A stretch of DNA of 64,000 bases from Lucinisca nassula (Eukaryota; Mollusca; Bivalvia; Lucinida; Lucinidae), in contig OY757014.1 in the NCBI GenBank assembly GCA_963580285.1, positions 16,210,334 to 16,274,333 of the forward strand, read 5' to 3'. Numbering within the stretch: the stretch's first letter is position 1; every line of letters begins with the position of its first letter. The notes below the pieces were generated by a model. It was not told where the DNA came from. It saw only the letters and a list, made by a program, of their open reading frames with translations, and did no database searches. The position numbers and the translations under genes are program-made. Of this stretch, positions 10,965-22,289 are shown piece after piece.

Positions 10965-11462
10965 TCAAAACACACCCGTGCGGAATAGTCGCCAACTGAA
11001 ACGGTTAATTTTCTGATGAAACAAATATGATATAATTGAGCCCCGCCAAGCGAATTTGGGTCTTCGAGCATTCCGTAATGACAAATTTCAACTGCGCATG
11101 CCCAGCCATTCAGAGGGGCCAGGGATATGGCTTTCTGTCTGAAGGTTCCTCTTGATTCACTGTTTGTATGAGCGAGCAGCGAAGGTTCTGGCGAGACTGC
11201 GCGGATGCGCAGGCTCGCCTGAACCTTCGCTGCTCGCATAGGCGATAAGTACCAAAATCGCTTGGCGGGGCCCATATAATTGTTATTTATGCTCAAAACA
11301 CAGGTTGTGAGAGCTCGTTAAAACCGCCTGATCGAGGCGGTTCTAACGAGTACCCACAACCTATGTCTTGGAAAAGAATATATACTCCCGTAAACCCCAC
11401 TTTTCTCTGTATATGGTGGGGTTTAGAGGGTTGTTTATTGCATGGACTTGTTAACGTGGCGC
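10965..11462. repeat. FB2 foldback element split by M236
   Basis: FB2 sequence at 10965-11037 and 11282-11462. The M236 insert between them is flanked by an ATATAATT duplication. Confidence 0.75.
11038..11273 (-). repeat. M236 element in FB2
   Basis: 236 bp; flanking ATATAATT at 11030-11037 and 11274-11281 is an exact 8-bp repeat. Confidence 0.85.
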
Positions 11463-11525
11463 TTCGGCTAATTCAAGAACGGCAGTTGTCAGTTTCTGAA
11501 GAAAGAATGTGCATTGTTGTGGTTT

Positions 11526-11828
11526 TTGTTTGTTTGATTTGAGGTTAAACGTCCCCGTCAACACTGTAAATGTCATTTTGGAGACGTTGCTTCCAATTTT
11601 GTGGGACTTTTACCCGACATTGAGATGAAATGACATTTCAAGCCCTGTCGCCCAATGAAACCAAAAGGGTTTATTAGCATGGACGGTCCGCCTCGCACCG
11701 CGGTTCCTGGAAGGCTTAGATCCTCTAAGCGGTTTACAAGTACAAGTGTGCGGGCTGGATTCAGCTCTACATGGAAGCATCATGCAGCCCATATATTTCT
11801 TCAGGCCCCTATGGGCGGGGGCACGTTG
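11526..11828 (+). repeat. R300 repeat, full
   Basis: From tttgtttgtttgatttgagg to aggcccctatgggcgggggc. Confidence 0.75.
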
Positions 11829-12054
11829 TGGTTAACTGCGTATGTGTAAGCCAGTCCAGGAAACATGTGGTTAGGTAAACTGAACGGTTGGATATGACCT
11901 AAATGTGTTGACTGGAAAGCTAACATACAAAAATTGGCAAAGACGGAAATGCTCCCTCAAATACAAATTGATCTCCCCAAGGCAAGTTGAAACATAATTA
12001 TGTCGCTACAGATAATAAAGCTATCTGATAATAATGAGGCATTTCTCCTATTTA

Positions 12055-12218
12055 TACTCCATACATAGGTTCTAAGGTGGTTCTAACGAGTACCCACAAC
12101 CGATGCCTTGGAACAGAAATAAGAAAAATAATATATACCCCTTTAAAACCCAGTTTTCTCTACATTAAGTTGGGTTTAGAGGGGTGCTCATTTAACGGGC
12201 GTATTAACGTGATGATGA
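12055..12218. repeat. FB2 foldback element, partial
   Basis: Right half with ggttctaacgagtacccac and end TATTAACGTGATG. Confidence 0.65.
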
Positions 12219-12354
12219 GCGTGCACATATTAACCTTTTTTGTACCAAATGGAATCTTCCTCCTTATATATAGCAGGAGTTCATTTCAAAATTTAGGGGT
12301 GACAGATTGTGTTTTCATCAAAATTTATTTGGAAAATGACTGAACTTTTAGCAA

Positions 12355-12465
12355 ACAATGGAGGTCCTGATCAGACGCCGCGTTCTGTGGCGTCTGATCT
12401 GGGTCTGCACTGTTTGCCAGGGTACCCGTTTTGGGGTTTCTGGTACTGAATGGGTTAAAAATAGG
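12355..12465. repeat. Q palindrome
   Basis: gatcagacgccgcgttctgt with its complement, then ctgcactgtttgccagggta. Confidence 0.65.
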
Positions 12466-12534
12466 TTAAACGCAGCATGTTTCACCTAAACCTAGCAGTG
12501 ACCATCTCTTTGATGTATGAGGTTTCATAAAAAG

Positions 12535-12940
12535 AATCAACATGATGACCTGACGTAACGGCTGATACCGTCATTTAGCAATTATATGTCCAAAACCTTG
12601 TTTTGAGAAGAAAAAAAGCTCAACTCACTTGAGCATGAAATTTATCCCGCTCATAAATTTTAATTGCCAACCAATGTTGACATTTTATAATATATGAACA
12701 GGATAAATGACATTCTCTGCCGAGCTTAGCAGAAAAAATAACCCGATTTGTTTGTATTCTAATAGTTATGAGCATTACAAATTTCATGCTCAGTTGAGTT
12801 TTATAACCTCGGGACCTGGTTATTTTCTGTCAAATCCATGAGATTAAAAGTTTACTACCTTCTTAAGTCCTACAAACACTATGAATTTCTATTCATTGCG
12901 TATGAAATAACTGACGTCATCATGTTGACTATAAATTACC
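12535..12940. repeat. Imperfect 400-bp foldback
   Basis: Outer arms tcaacatgatgacctgacgt and gacgtcatcatgttga, inner arms ctcaactcacttgagcatga and tcatgctcagttgag. Confidence 0.6.
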
Positions 12941-13065
12941 TTTACTTTGATATCTAACCCTTATCTTGCTGAATATTCATTTAAGCCACACCCATTTCTG
13001 TCTATCAACCAATCAAATTACTTGATGTAATTTATTGCTACAAATTCATAAACTGAATGTCAAAC

Positions 13066-13128
13066 AGTGTAGATCCAGATCAGATGGCTTCTTCAGAAGC
13101 CATCTGATCTGGATCTACACTGTTTCCA
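13066..13128. repeat. Q-type perfect palindrome
   Basis: Around the axis ttcagaa, the arms extend about 30 bp each (aacagtgtagatccagatca to its exact complement). Confidence 0.75.
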
Positions 13129-13149
13129 AAGATACGGGTTGTCGTCAAC

Positions 13150-13448
13150 AGCAAGATAAGGGCTAACCCCCGCCCATCGCGGCTTGAGGCTGCATGATAC
13201 TTCCACGCAGCGATGAAACCGACCCGAACACGAGTACTGGTAAACCGCCTAGAGGATCCAAGCCTGCCAGGCAATGCGGTGCGAATCTATGCTTATAAAC
13301 CCTATTGGTTTCATTGGGCGGCAGGGCTTGAGATGTCATTTCATCTCAATGTCGGGTAAAAGTCCCACAAAATTGGAAGCAACGTCTCCAAAGTGACCTT
13401 TACAGTGTTGACAGGGACGTTAAACCTCAAATCAAACAAACAAGCAAA
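13150..13448 (-). repeat. R300 repeat, full
   Basis: Reverse copy, tail caaatcaaacaaacaagc. It abuts a Q palindrome. Confidence 0.75.
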
Positions 13449-14323
13449 CACATACTTTGATGTCAAACTGAACAGAACAGAACTGAACTATTCTATTATA
13501 TTCTGTTCTGTTCTGATATTAACTATGCACAGGCGTAAAAAAAAATGTAAATACATATGCACTTTGTTGACTGAGCATGTTATTGAAACAGAAGACATTT
13601 CCGTGATGAATATTTGTGGAATCAATATAACATAAGATGCTTCTGATATCAAATATTCTTGTTAAAAATGACAAATGTGTCTGTCTTATTGTACTACAAG
13701 TATTCAAACATTCAATAAATTTTGACCAAATACGATTGGTCTGATACAAATATTCTAGAAAATTCTACAATTTGACCGTTTCTTCAAAGCGCCTGTCTGG
13801 TACTTTGGCATTTCATATAAAGTTCTAAGATACGTAATCAATATATTACATTCTGGCGTGGCCCTTAGAACTACCTTAATTTGTGGCATTTATCTGCTTT
13901 ACGATACAAGCATAGATATCAATCCGCTTATTTTGCACGGTCTGGCAATTGTCTAAAGGTAGCTGTGTGCTGTAAATTGCAGACTTGTCTCGTACAACTC
14001 GCATTAGCTCATTTTTAGCTAGAAAATTAAACAAGAGGGCCATGATGGCCCTGTATCGCTCACCTGATCCATAAGAGTAACGAGTGGGCCCCGGGGAGGG
14101 CCATTATTGACCCCAGGGCTATAATGTGCATAATGTTGAGGGAGGTCTAAAAAGATGAAGCTTCATTCCAAATACATGTATGAACAAAGGCTATAATTTG
14201 AACAATCTTGGCAAAGGTCCACTAGATAAAGCTACACAGCAAATATCAAAGACCACTTTTGAACAGTTCCAAAGGTGGTCTTAATATAAGAATTTTACTG
14301 TACATAAATAAATAACTCCTTAC

Positions 14324-14553
14324 CAAATACTTGTCCTCCATACAGTCTAAATGTGGACCGATGACTGTAAAGTATTTTATCCCTTGAGGTGGCGAGGCGT
14401 AAGGAATATCCATGACTATTCTCAAGTAATACCGTATTTGACCTATCTTGCTCTCGAAGGAACAGGGTAGGGCCGTCTCAGGCAGCTTAAACTGGAATGG
14501 ATAGCTGTGTTTTCCTCGAGGTAGAATTGGGATACTGCCGTCATCGTGCTTAT
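14324..14553 (-). CDS. Alpha-arrestin exon 4 (end of arrestin-N)
   Basis: Residues 111-187. The acceptor is aatttcag|AT and the donor is TATTTG|gtaagg. It contains GSIPILPRGKHSYPFQFKLP, then ETALPCSFESKIGQIRYYLR, the best-conserved block of arrestin-N: a Pro-rich turn followed by the strands that face the C-domain. The exon ends on a complete codon after an EDKYL sequence that leads into the inter-domain linker. Confidence 0.95.
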
Positions 14554-14887
14554 CTGAAATTATTAGAAATTCGTGAAACCAGTGCACAGTCAGAGGGGGT
14601 TGCTATTTCCTTACAATGTTCCTTGATCAAGACCGGGTGAAAAATAAGCCTAGGGGTTCATGTCAGAACACAATAGGTAAGGTATATAGGGATTTTTTCA
14701 TGAAAAAAATGTACCAGAAAGATAGCTACAGATAAGTACAAATAACAAGCACATATTTTCCGATAAGACGATTCCAGCAACAACCCATATCCTCAGTACT
14801 CTTTACTTTCTGGAGCTTAATTTAGCACAAGTGAGCCCCAAATGTACCACGGAAAAAGTGTAATACGAATCATTTTGTTTTATTTTA

Positions 14888-15312
14888 CATATCCACTCAA
14901 TTTTGATATTTCGGCCAGTGGCCATCTTCAGAAAAACTGAAATACACGGAAAACTACTAGTTTTCTGTGTAATTCAGTTTTTCCGAAGAACGTTACGAAA
15001 ACACGCCTATATAAATACATTGTTAATTTTATCGTCGAAAAAAAACGAAAATTTTGAGAGGAAAAATTGTGACATTTTTCTTATTTCTGCTCAAAATATA
15101 GATTGTGGGTACTCGTAAGAACCGCCTCGATGAGGCAGTTCTAACGAGTACCCGCACTCTGTATTTTAGAGCAGAAATAAGAACAATAAGGTTTACCCCT
15201 GCAAACCCCAGTTTGACTATATAAAACTGGGGTTCAAGATGGTCAAAATTATATAGGTGTGTTTTCGCGATGAAGGCCACTGGCCGAAATATTAAAATTG
15301 AGCGGATATGTA
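14888..15312. repeat. Outer foldback element containing the FB1 copy
   Basis: Arms TACATATCCACTCAATTTTG and GGCCAGTGGCCATCTTC on the left match ATTGAGCGGATATGTA and GAAGGCCACTGGCC on the right. An extra hairpin (actgaaatacacggaaaact with its complement) lies in the left half. Confidence 0.75.
14991..15272. repeat. FB1 foldback element nested in another palindrome
   Basis: GTTACGAAAACACGCCTATA to TTTTCGCGATG. It sits inside a separate inverted repeat (see 14888-15312). Confidence 0.85.
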
Positions 15313-15789
15313 AAATTAAACATATTTTCCTTCCCTCCGGAAGACTTTATACGTTTTGTTTTAGAAAAGAGAAAATCTGTTTCACAAAAAATAATTGATG
15401 GGGTCGGGAAGCCCTCTTTTTGAGTAGACCCATTCAGAAGAAGTGTGTCTGTGTATTTTACTATATACAGCGGGGTAAGTATTTACTATATAGAGCATTT
15501 AGGGACTCAAGAAAGGGTTCGAACCAGCCATGGTTAAGTTTTGAAAGACTGGTATCAATTATTTCACTAGAAATAAAAAATATTTGAGTTTCAATTCAAA
15601 TTTGATTTAAGTTTAAACATACTTGATTTAAGTGCAGTCTTTCGCAACTGTTTTTTTTTTTTTTTTTTCAAACAACCATATTCGCTGTACTGAACATGTA
15701 TGCTCTAAAATGTACTCGTATTTGAGAGTGCAAGAATTTGCAGTCTGCTAAATTATGACGTGCTAAAAGATTACTGTAACATATCAACT

Positions 15790-16025
15790 GGGCCCCGTCA
15801 AGCGATTTTGGTACTTATCGCCTATGCGAGCAGCGAAGGTTCAGGCGAGCCTGCGCATCCGCGCAGTCTCGCCAGAACCTTCGCTGCTCGCTCATACAAA
15901 GAGGGAATCAAGAGGAACCTTCAGACAGAAAGCCATATCCCTGGCCCCTCTGAATGGCTGGGCATGCGCAGTTAAAATTTGTCATGACGGAATGCTCGAA
16001 GACACAAATTCGCTTGGCGGGGCTC
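15790..16025 (+). repeat. M236 element
   Basis: 236 bp, flanked by AACT on both sides. Any frame through it encodes the same MRAAKVQASLRIRAVS-like peptide seen in other copies, a by-product of the repeat. Confidence 0.8.
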
Positions 16026-16031
16026 AACTAT

Positions 16032-16299
16032 CATCACGAAAAGATGCCTATATAATTATGACCCCCCTCGAACGCTACTTTTATATAGTAAAACTGGGGT
16101 TTACGGGGGTAAATTTTTTTTTTTTATTTCTGCTCTTAAACACTGGTTGTAAGCATTCGTTAGAACCGCCTCATCGGTTCTCACCAGTACCAACGATCTA
16201 TGTCTTATGTAGAAATCAGAAAAATATCTCAATTTTTCCTCTGAAAATGTTCGTTTTTTTCCGCGATAAATGTATTTGAATAGGCGTGTTTTCGTAATT
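16032..16299. repeat. FB1 foldback element
   Basis: CATCACGAAAAGATGCC to GGCGTGTTTTCGTAAT; central hairpin decayed. It follows the M236 copy at 15790-16025 by a few bases. Confidence 0.75.
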
Positions 16300-16688
16300 T
16301 TATGCCCTTTTATAGAGTGGGACAAATTGGTGATTTGTGTTCTTTAAGGTTTAATATACATGCCCCTTATACCAACCTTCGACAAGATTGGTTCAACCAA
16401 ACGTGTCCAAAGTCGACATATGGAGCATACGGTTGTGCCAGACAGTTCGCTAAAAGATGGTTCTTCTGGGGTTTATTCTTGTGAAAAGAATTAACGTTCT
16501 AAGCGCATTGTGCACTTACTACGGCGAATACGGTATTGATTGTATTATCGAAAATTCCTATCGACACAGAAAAATATTCCCAAGTCTCGATTGATCGTTC
16601 GTATGTGTGTGTGTATATGCGTACGTGCGTGCGTATGTGTGAGGGGGGGGGCCTTTAGCGTAAACGTATGTTTGTTTAATAGTTTTAC

Positions 16689-16811
16689 CTTTTCCCCAGA
16701 GAACCTTTTTGTCGTCTATATAATATTCATCCTCTTTGACTGTCCGTCTCTCCCCAGCTTTATTAATTTTCCACTCTGTGTGACTTTTACCTCGTAGTGT
16801 CAGGCGAATAC
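16689..16811 (-). CDS. Alpha-arrestin exon 3
   Basis: A 123-nt exon (residues 70-110). It is too short to stand out as an ORF and was found by looking for the missing piece of arrestin-N between exons 2 and 4. The acceptor is cctttctacatttag|GT and the donor is GAAAAG|gtaaaa. It encodes GIRLTLRGKSHTEWKINKAG and continues to YYIDDKKVLWGK, matching the strand that carries the RGKA.V.W motif in ARRDC proteins. Phase is 1 at both ends, so it drops cleanly between its neighbours. A tRNA-derived SINE starts about 20 bp upstream of the acceptor. Confidence 0.93.
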
Positions 16812-16831
16812 CTAAATGTAGAAAGGAGGAA

Positions 16832-17085
16832 GTTTGTTTGTTTAATTGGAGTGTTACGGCCCAGTCAACACAATTATGTTCATAGCAAGCTGGTCAGTTT
16901 ACCTGACTACACTTTTCCTGTCAATTATTAACAGTGCATAGTTTTGCTAGAAACTGGAAACCACCCTTCTTGAATCAATAGAAAAGATTTCATGATCAAT
17001 CTCCACGAAAGAATGTTGCCAACCTACTGCTCACCTGTCAGGCGCGCATCTCACTGAGCTAACGAGCATGCCGAGGCTGGCGAAT
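16832..17085 (-). repeat. tRNA-derived SINE, same family as 8835-9155
   Basis: Head degraded (TTAGCTCAGTGAGATGCGC), tail AAACAAAC about 20 bp from the exon 3 acceptor. Confidence 0.7.
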
Positions 17086-17110
17086 AACAAACACTATTCT
17101 CAATACAACA

Positions 17111-17476
17111 CTACGATAACACACTCGTGCTACAAAGTGAATTTTTTTTCATCTCCAAAACGGCTACTTTTCTGTTGAAAATCCGTCACGGTGATATTTT
17201 TCTTATTTATATTGCAAACATAGGCTATGGCTCGTTAGAATACCAATAACCTATGTCTAGGAGCAGAAATAAGAAAAACAATGTATGCCCCCTTACTCCT
17301 CATTTTTCTCTATATAAAGTGGGGTTTATTGGCCGAAACTAGCTAGTCTGGCCCAGAAAACCTGTACACTTCATATTTTCCAGTTCTGTGGTGTATTCAT
17401 TGCTTCCAAAGGATAACCCTTTTATAGAACATATTTATGGGGGTTGTTCTTTTCATGTATTTTTTCGCGTGATGAA
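17111..17476. repeat. FB2 foldback element split by the hammerhead-related repeat
   Basis: ACGATAACACACTCGTGC to CGCGTGATG. Central hairpin reduced to ctcgttagaataccaataac. Confidence 0.65.
17329..17435 (+). repeat. 3' half of the hammerhead-bearing repeat, inserted in an FB2 copy
   Basis: Starts TTGGCCGAAACTAGCTAGTC, the second half of motif 1, and continues with the same downstream sequence (cttgcttccaaagg-like end). The CTGATGA half is missing. FB2 sequence resumes at about 17440 and ends CGCGTGATG at 17474. Confidence 0.6.
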
Positions 17477-17570
17477 AACTACACAAAATTCTCAACTGAA
17501 AAGATCCTTACACAGATACTAAATATAATATATATGTATCGGCACTTCGTTACAAGTGTCAGCACTGGTA

Positions 17571-18214
17571 CATCACGAAAACACGTCTATATAATTTTGA
17601 CCCCCATGAACCCCACTTTTATATTGTAAAACTGGGGTTTACAAAGTTAAATCTTATTTTTTTATTTATGCTCTAAAATATAGTGTACGAGAAGTAGTAT
17701 TTATCCATAACCGTTACATTTCTCCCCCTCATCTCTTGACTTCGTCCCGAAGTCACAATTACTTCACAAGGCTAAATCATCTCTTGTCTTCGTCCCGAAG
17801 TCACAATTGCCTCACAAGGCTAAATTCGAGGGCGGAGCCTATGCAACAAACCAGCGGCACTGTTTCTATCCCACCGCTGCCACCAATGTAGCGTTTACCG
17901 GGTCGTCCACGAAGTCAAGCAACCCGGTCACCCATTCAGGTACTAACCGCAATCTCCGTTGCTTAACTTTGCGAATAAACCAACCACTCTACCTGCGTCG
18001 CTAAAAGAGCCGGCTCCTACAGCAAGGCTGTAGAAGTGGTATTTATCCATAACCGTTACATTAGCTTACGGGTACTCGTTAGGACCGCCTCGATGAGGCG
18101 GTTCTAACGAGTACCTACATTCTATATTTTGAGCAGAAATAAGAAAAATCTTAAAATTTTAGTTTTTAAGCGGATAAGTCTACAATGTATTTCTATAGGC
18201 GTGTTTTCGTAATG
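17571..18214. repeat. FB1 foldback element split by a miniature LTR element
   Basis: Left part 17571-17683, right part 18061-18214. The right part keeps the full central hairpin and end GGCGTGTTTTCGTAATG. Confidence 0.8.
17684..18060 (-). mobile_element. Miniature LTR element (TRIM-like)
   Basis: In minus orientation: a 174-bp LTR at 18060-17887 (TGTAACGG ... CGCTACA), one base, then TGGTGGCAGCGGTGGGAT at 17885-17868 complementary to tRNA-Leu, a ~135-bp non-coding interior with two copies of a 48-bp unit (17731 and 17779), a polypurine tract GATGAGGGGGAGAAA (17733-17719), and a second LTR cut down to 35 bp (17718-17684). It carries no gene. It uses the same primer tRNA as the Ty3 element, but its LTR is unrelated. 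Confidence 0.75.
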
Positions 18215-18341
18215 AGGTCGATTGCCTTTCAGTGTAGGCTGAAAACAGTCCTGAAACTGGACTTATGTCCTTAAAGTCCTGAGGCCAGTTGTTCAAAATT
18301 AACGATGTCGTTAATTAACGTATAGTTAAAACTTTGATAAT

Positions 18342-21300
18342 TTAGTTTGCAAAGGGGGGGGGGGGGTGCCCATAAGGCCCTTTTCCTGCCCTGGAACAAA
18401 AGTCTTCATTTTCTCCTGATATATTGCCTATAGTGTCCCATTTACTAAAATAGTATTGGTTTTGTAACGTAAGCCCTAGTTGTTGAGAAACATGATAATA
18501 AAAGTGGGTGGGGTAATTCAGCATTAATCTGAGGTATCATGTTTTACGCACTGTTTCTTTTTTAAAATATATCACGCCCACTCATTATTTCCTCTGTTTG
18601 TAAGACAAATGTATTGGGTAAATTTCTACATAAATTTTCTTCCTCTAAAGTAAAATACTACATCTGCAGCAACTTTTTAATGAACATCGTCAATTTTTGT
18701 TAATTTTGCATCTTCAAATTCAATAAATCCTAGCCTATCTCTGAAACTAAAAGGCAGATTATTTTCAAACTTACTTGAATTTACCATTGGAAGAGTAGAA
18801 AGTGGTGAATAGGTTTTGCTGACCTTGACCTAATATTCAAGGTCACTTGGGCTGGTCAAATGTCAAAATTAGGGGTGACCATTTTGGCCATTTTTCTGTT
18901 TGTGAACAAAAAGCTTCAAATTCTCCTAATACACTGCCTATAGAATTCCTTTTACTAAGACAGTTTAGGTTTTGCAAATTTAGCCCTAGTTACGGAGTTA
19001 AATGATCATGAAACTGGGTGGGGTAATTCAATACGATGCTGAGGTATTGTGTTTCATGCACCACGTCTCTTTTAAAATATAGCAAACACAGCCATAACTT
19101 CCTCTGTTTTTTTGTTTGCCTTAGGTAACATCCTACCTAGTTTTCTCCCTCTAAAGTGAAATATGCCATCTGCAGCAACTCTTTTATGAAAACCTTCTAT
19201 TTCTGAGAATTTTGCATCTTGGAATTAAAAAAAAATGTTTTTTTTTTTTTTTTTTTTTTTGTTTTGTTTTTAATTAAATGAAAGATTCCTTTGAAATAAA
19301 TCTGAAACAGTATTTGGAGAAAACAAAATATTGCCTAGGTCATGGTGACCTTGACCTTTTCATCATGGGTACATGGTCTTTGAAATTAACAGACAGGACC
19401 AATAAGTATATTCTGCCGACCCTACCCATCGCCATTCCCGCCGCAATAGATCTTCATTTACTCAAGAGCATAGTCCTGTCTTATTATTTTCCCTTCTGAG
19501 GAAAATATAAGGACTGCAGCTTTATTTAGATGACAATGTGCATTTTGCTTATTTTGTGCATTTTGCTTTAAGTCTTGGAATTTGCACAATCTTTGTTTAT
19601 CTCTCAAATCTGAATTCTTTTGAAAATGTATGCAGATATTATTGTGAGTGCACACAGATGATTAGGTTTTGGTGATCATGACCTTATTTTAAGATCACAC
19701 TGAAACTGGACAGTGTTAATTGTGTTGTGACCTTGAAAACAAGGTCATCAAAGCCTAATATTGTTGTTTATCATTACTTATTCAGCCCCGTGTTCTGTCC
19801 TGGTGACTATACCAGATAAACTAGCATCCATTCCACTCAATTCATCCCACATACTCTGCAAACAAGCTTAAGTTTACTAAACTTCAATCTACTTTGACCT
19901 TTGATGATCTTGAAATGAGGTTAATGCTAACAAACTTGTTTACTTCTACTTTGAAATCATGGCCCAATAATTCATCTAAGCCCGTTTCTAAGAATCAAGT
20001 CAGGAGTCCCAAAGAAACTATACTCGAAGCTTCAAAAATGTGACCTATTTTGTTCTGTTTCGACCTTGAAAACAAGACCCTTGAAAATAAGGCTAAGTTC
20101 ACTCAACATCTAATCAACTCAGAGACATGTCCAGAGGCTACATCCAGCCAAGTCTGGTGTAATGCAGCATAATTTAAGTGACAGCTCGACAAAAGAGTAA
20201 TATGAGTGCAATTGTAGATATCAAGCCTGTCCTGACCTTGTAAATGAGGTCAAGGCCACCAAAATCTAAGCTCAAAGGCAAGTTCTAATGATATAGATAT
20301 CTGGGAAAATCAATGAAATGCCACAGGACTTGAATTTTATAATTCCCAAATAAACCCAAACATTCTTTTGGAATTTTAAAATCTCACAGACCATGTGACC
20401 TTCAAGATAAGGTCAAGGTCCCAAAAACCTAGTCAGCCCTTTATATTCTCAAAATTGTATAATATATTCAGATTGATTTCAAAAGAATCCCTTGTGTAGT
20501 TCAAAATAAAAAAAATATGATTTATTAAATTCCAAGATGCAAAATTCTCAGAAATAGAAGGTTTTCATAAAAGAGTTGTTGCAGATGGCATACTTTACTT
20601 AAGAGGAAGAAAACTAGGTAGGGTGTTACCTAAGGCAAACAAACGAACAGAGGAAGTTGTGGCTGCCTTTGCTATATTTTAAAAGTGATATGGTGCATAA
20701 AGCACAATTCCTCAGCATCATATCGAATTACCCCACCCAGTTTCATGATCATTTAATCCCATAACTAGGGCTTATTTTGCAAAACCTAGACTGTCTTAGT
20801 AACAGGAATTCTATAGGCAATGTATTAGGAGAATTTGAAGCTTTTTGTTCACAAACAGAAAAATGGCCAAAATGGTCAACCCTAATTTTGACATTTGACC
20901 AGCCCAAGTGACCTTGAATATTAGGTCAAGGTCACCAAAACCTATTCAACACTTTGTACTCTTCCAGTGTTAAATTCAAGTAAGTTTGAAAATAATCTGC
21001 CATTTAGTTTCTGAGATAGGTCATGATTTATTGAATTTGAAGATGCAAAATTAACAAAAATTGATGATGTTCATAAAATAGTTGCTGCAGATGTAGTATT
21101 TTACTTTAGAGGAAGAAAATTTAAGTAGGAATTTACCCAATACATTTGTCTCACAAACAGAGGAAATAATGAGTGGGTGTGATATATTTTAAAAAGGAAA
21201 CAGTGCATAAAACATGATACCTCAGATTAATGCTGAATTACCACACCCACTTTCATTGTCATGTTTCTCAATAACTAGGGCTTATGTTACAAAACCAATA

Positions 21301-21405
21301 CTATTTTAGTAAATGGGACACTATAGGCAATATATCAGGAGAAAATGAAGACTTTTGTTCCAGGGCAGGAAAAGGGCCTTATGGGCACCCCCCCCCCCTC
21401 CATTA
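18342..21405. repeat. 3-kb foldback (large inverted repeat)
   Basis: Left arm 18350-19250 is matched by an inverted right arm about 20500-21400 (for example tgcccataaggcccttttcc against ggaaaagggccttatgggca). The pairing weakens but continues inwards, with gaccttgacc-type motifs. Both tips carry G/C runs. No gene was seen in it; the apparent ORFs at the tips are the two arms of the same repeat. Confidence 0.8.
19236..19262. repeat. Poly-T tract
   Basis: Within the left arm of the 3-kb foldback; other homopolymers are at 15651-15668 (T), 30492-30513 (A), 48145-48161 (G). Confidence 0.85.
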
Positions 21406-21564
21406 CAAATATTTTGCTGAAAAAAAATGTGAGTACTATTGCATTTGCGAAAGCTACTCAACATTTATTTTCAGCAAAACTTTCAATATATTAACAATTT
21501 TAGCATTTTGACCTCAGCTAACGGTTTTATTAACTGAGCCCTGTGCTTTAAGAAAACATTATAG

Positions 21565-21640
21565 ACCCAGATGAGACAGCGCGTTCTATTGCATCCGTTC
21601 TGGGTCTACACTGTTTACCCAATGACCCATTTTGGGTCCT
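21565..21640. repeat. Q palindrome remnant
   Basis: gatgagacagcgcgttctat with imperfect complement, followed by gggtctacactgtttaccc. Confidence 0.5.
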
Positions 21641-21938
21641 CAAACATACATGAGTATGAATTTTAAATGAAGAAATATTTTCCTATATTTGCGGAATCAT
21701 GATTGTCATTGTGCTCCATTTGTTTAACCCTTTTTATACTGAATGGAACAAATGAAAAAAATGCATTATGCCTCACGGAAGACAATTTCTTCTAAATACG
21801 AAAGAGTTATCGTAATGCGCGCAGCAGAGGGCTCAGATAAGATAACACTTTCACGCAGTCTGATATGAGTCTTTACTGAGCAGAAAATGGAGAGACTTCT
21901 TCTTGCAGACAGATTATGTTGTTTTCTGATTGGCTAAT

Positions 21939-22160
21939 ATTACGATAACACATCCGTGTGACATGGTGCTTTTTTTTTCATGTCTCAAAAATGGTTATTT
22001 TTCTGATGAAAACTTGTGATATGTTTCTTATTGACACTCCAAACATAGATACTGGGTGCTCGTTAAAATCGCCCCGTAGAGGCGGTTCTAAGGTTTACCT
22101 ACAACTTATGCGTTGGATGGGAAATCAGAAAAAAATATATCTCTGTAAACGCTACTTTAA
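21939..22160. repeat. FB2 foldback element, partial
   Basis: ATTACGATAACACATCCGTG start; centre gtgctcgttaaaatcgcccc with an imperfect complement. Confidence 0.65.
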
Positions 22161-22289
22161 CCCATTTTTACCCGAAACCCCAAAACGGGTAATTGGCAAC
22201 AGTGCAGGCCCAGATCAGAATGCATGCACGGTAGTTAACCAAATCACGGTTGACCACTTTGCTTCCCTCTTTAATTGAACGCAGGTGGG

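Noticed and set aside
11038..11296. Conserved peptide starting MGPAKRFWYLSPMRAAKVQA in several places
   Set aside because: It is a translation of the M236 repeat; the frame recurs wherever the repeat does and ends at the element border.
16302..16484. 60-codon plus-strand frame with DWFNQTCPKSTYGAYGCARQ
   Set aside because: It looks protein-like, but has no recognised domain, no splice context I could support, and lies in an intron on the other strand.
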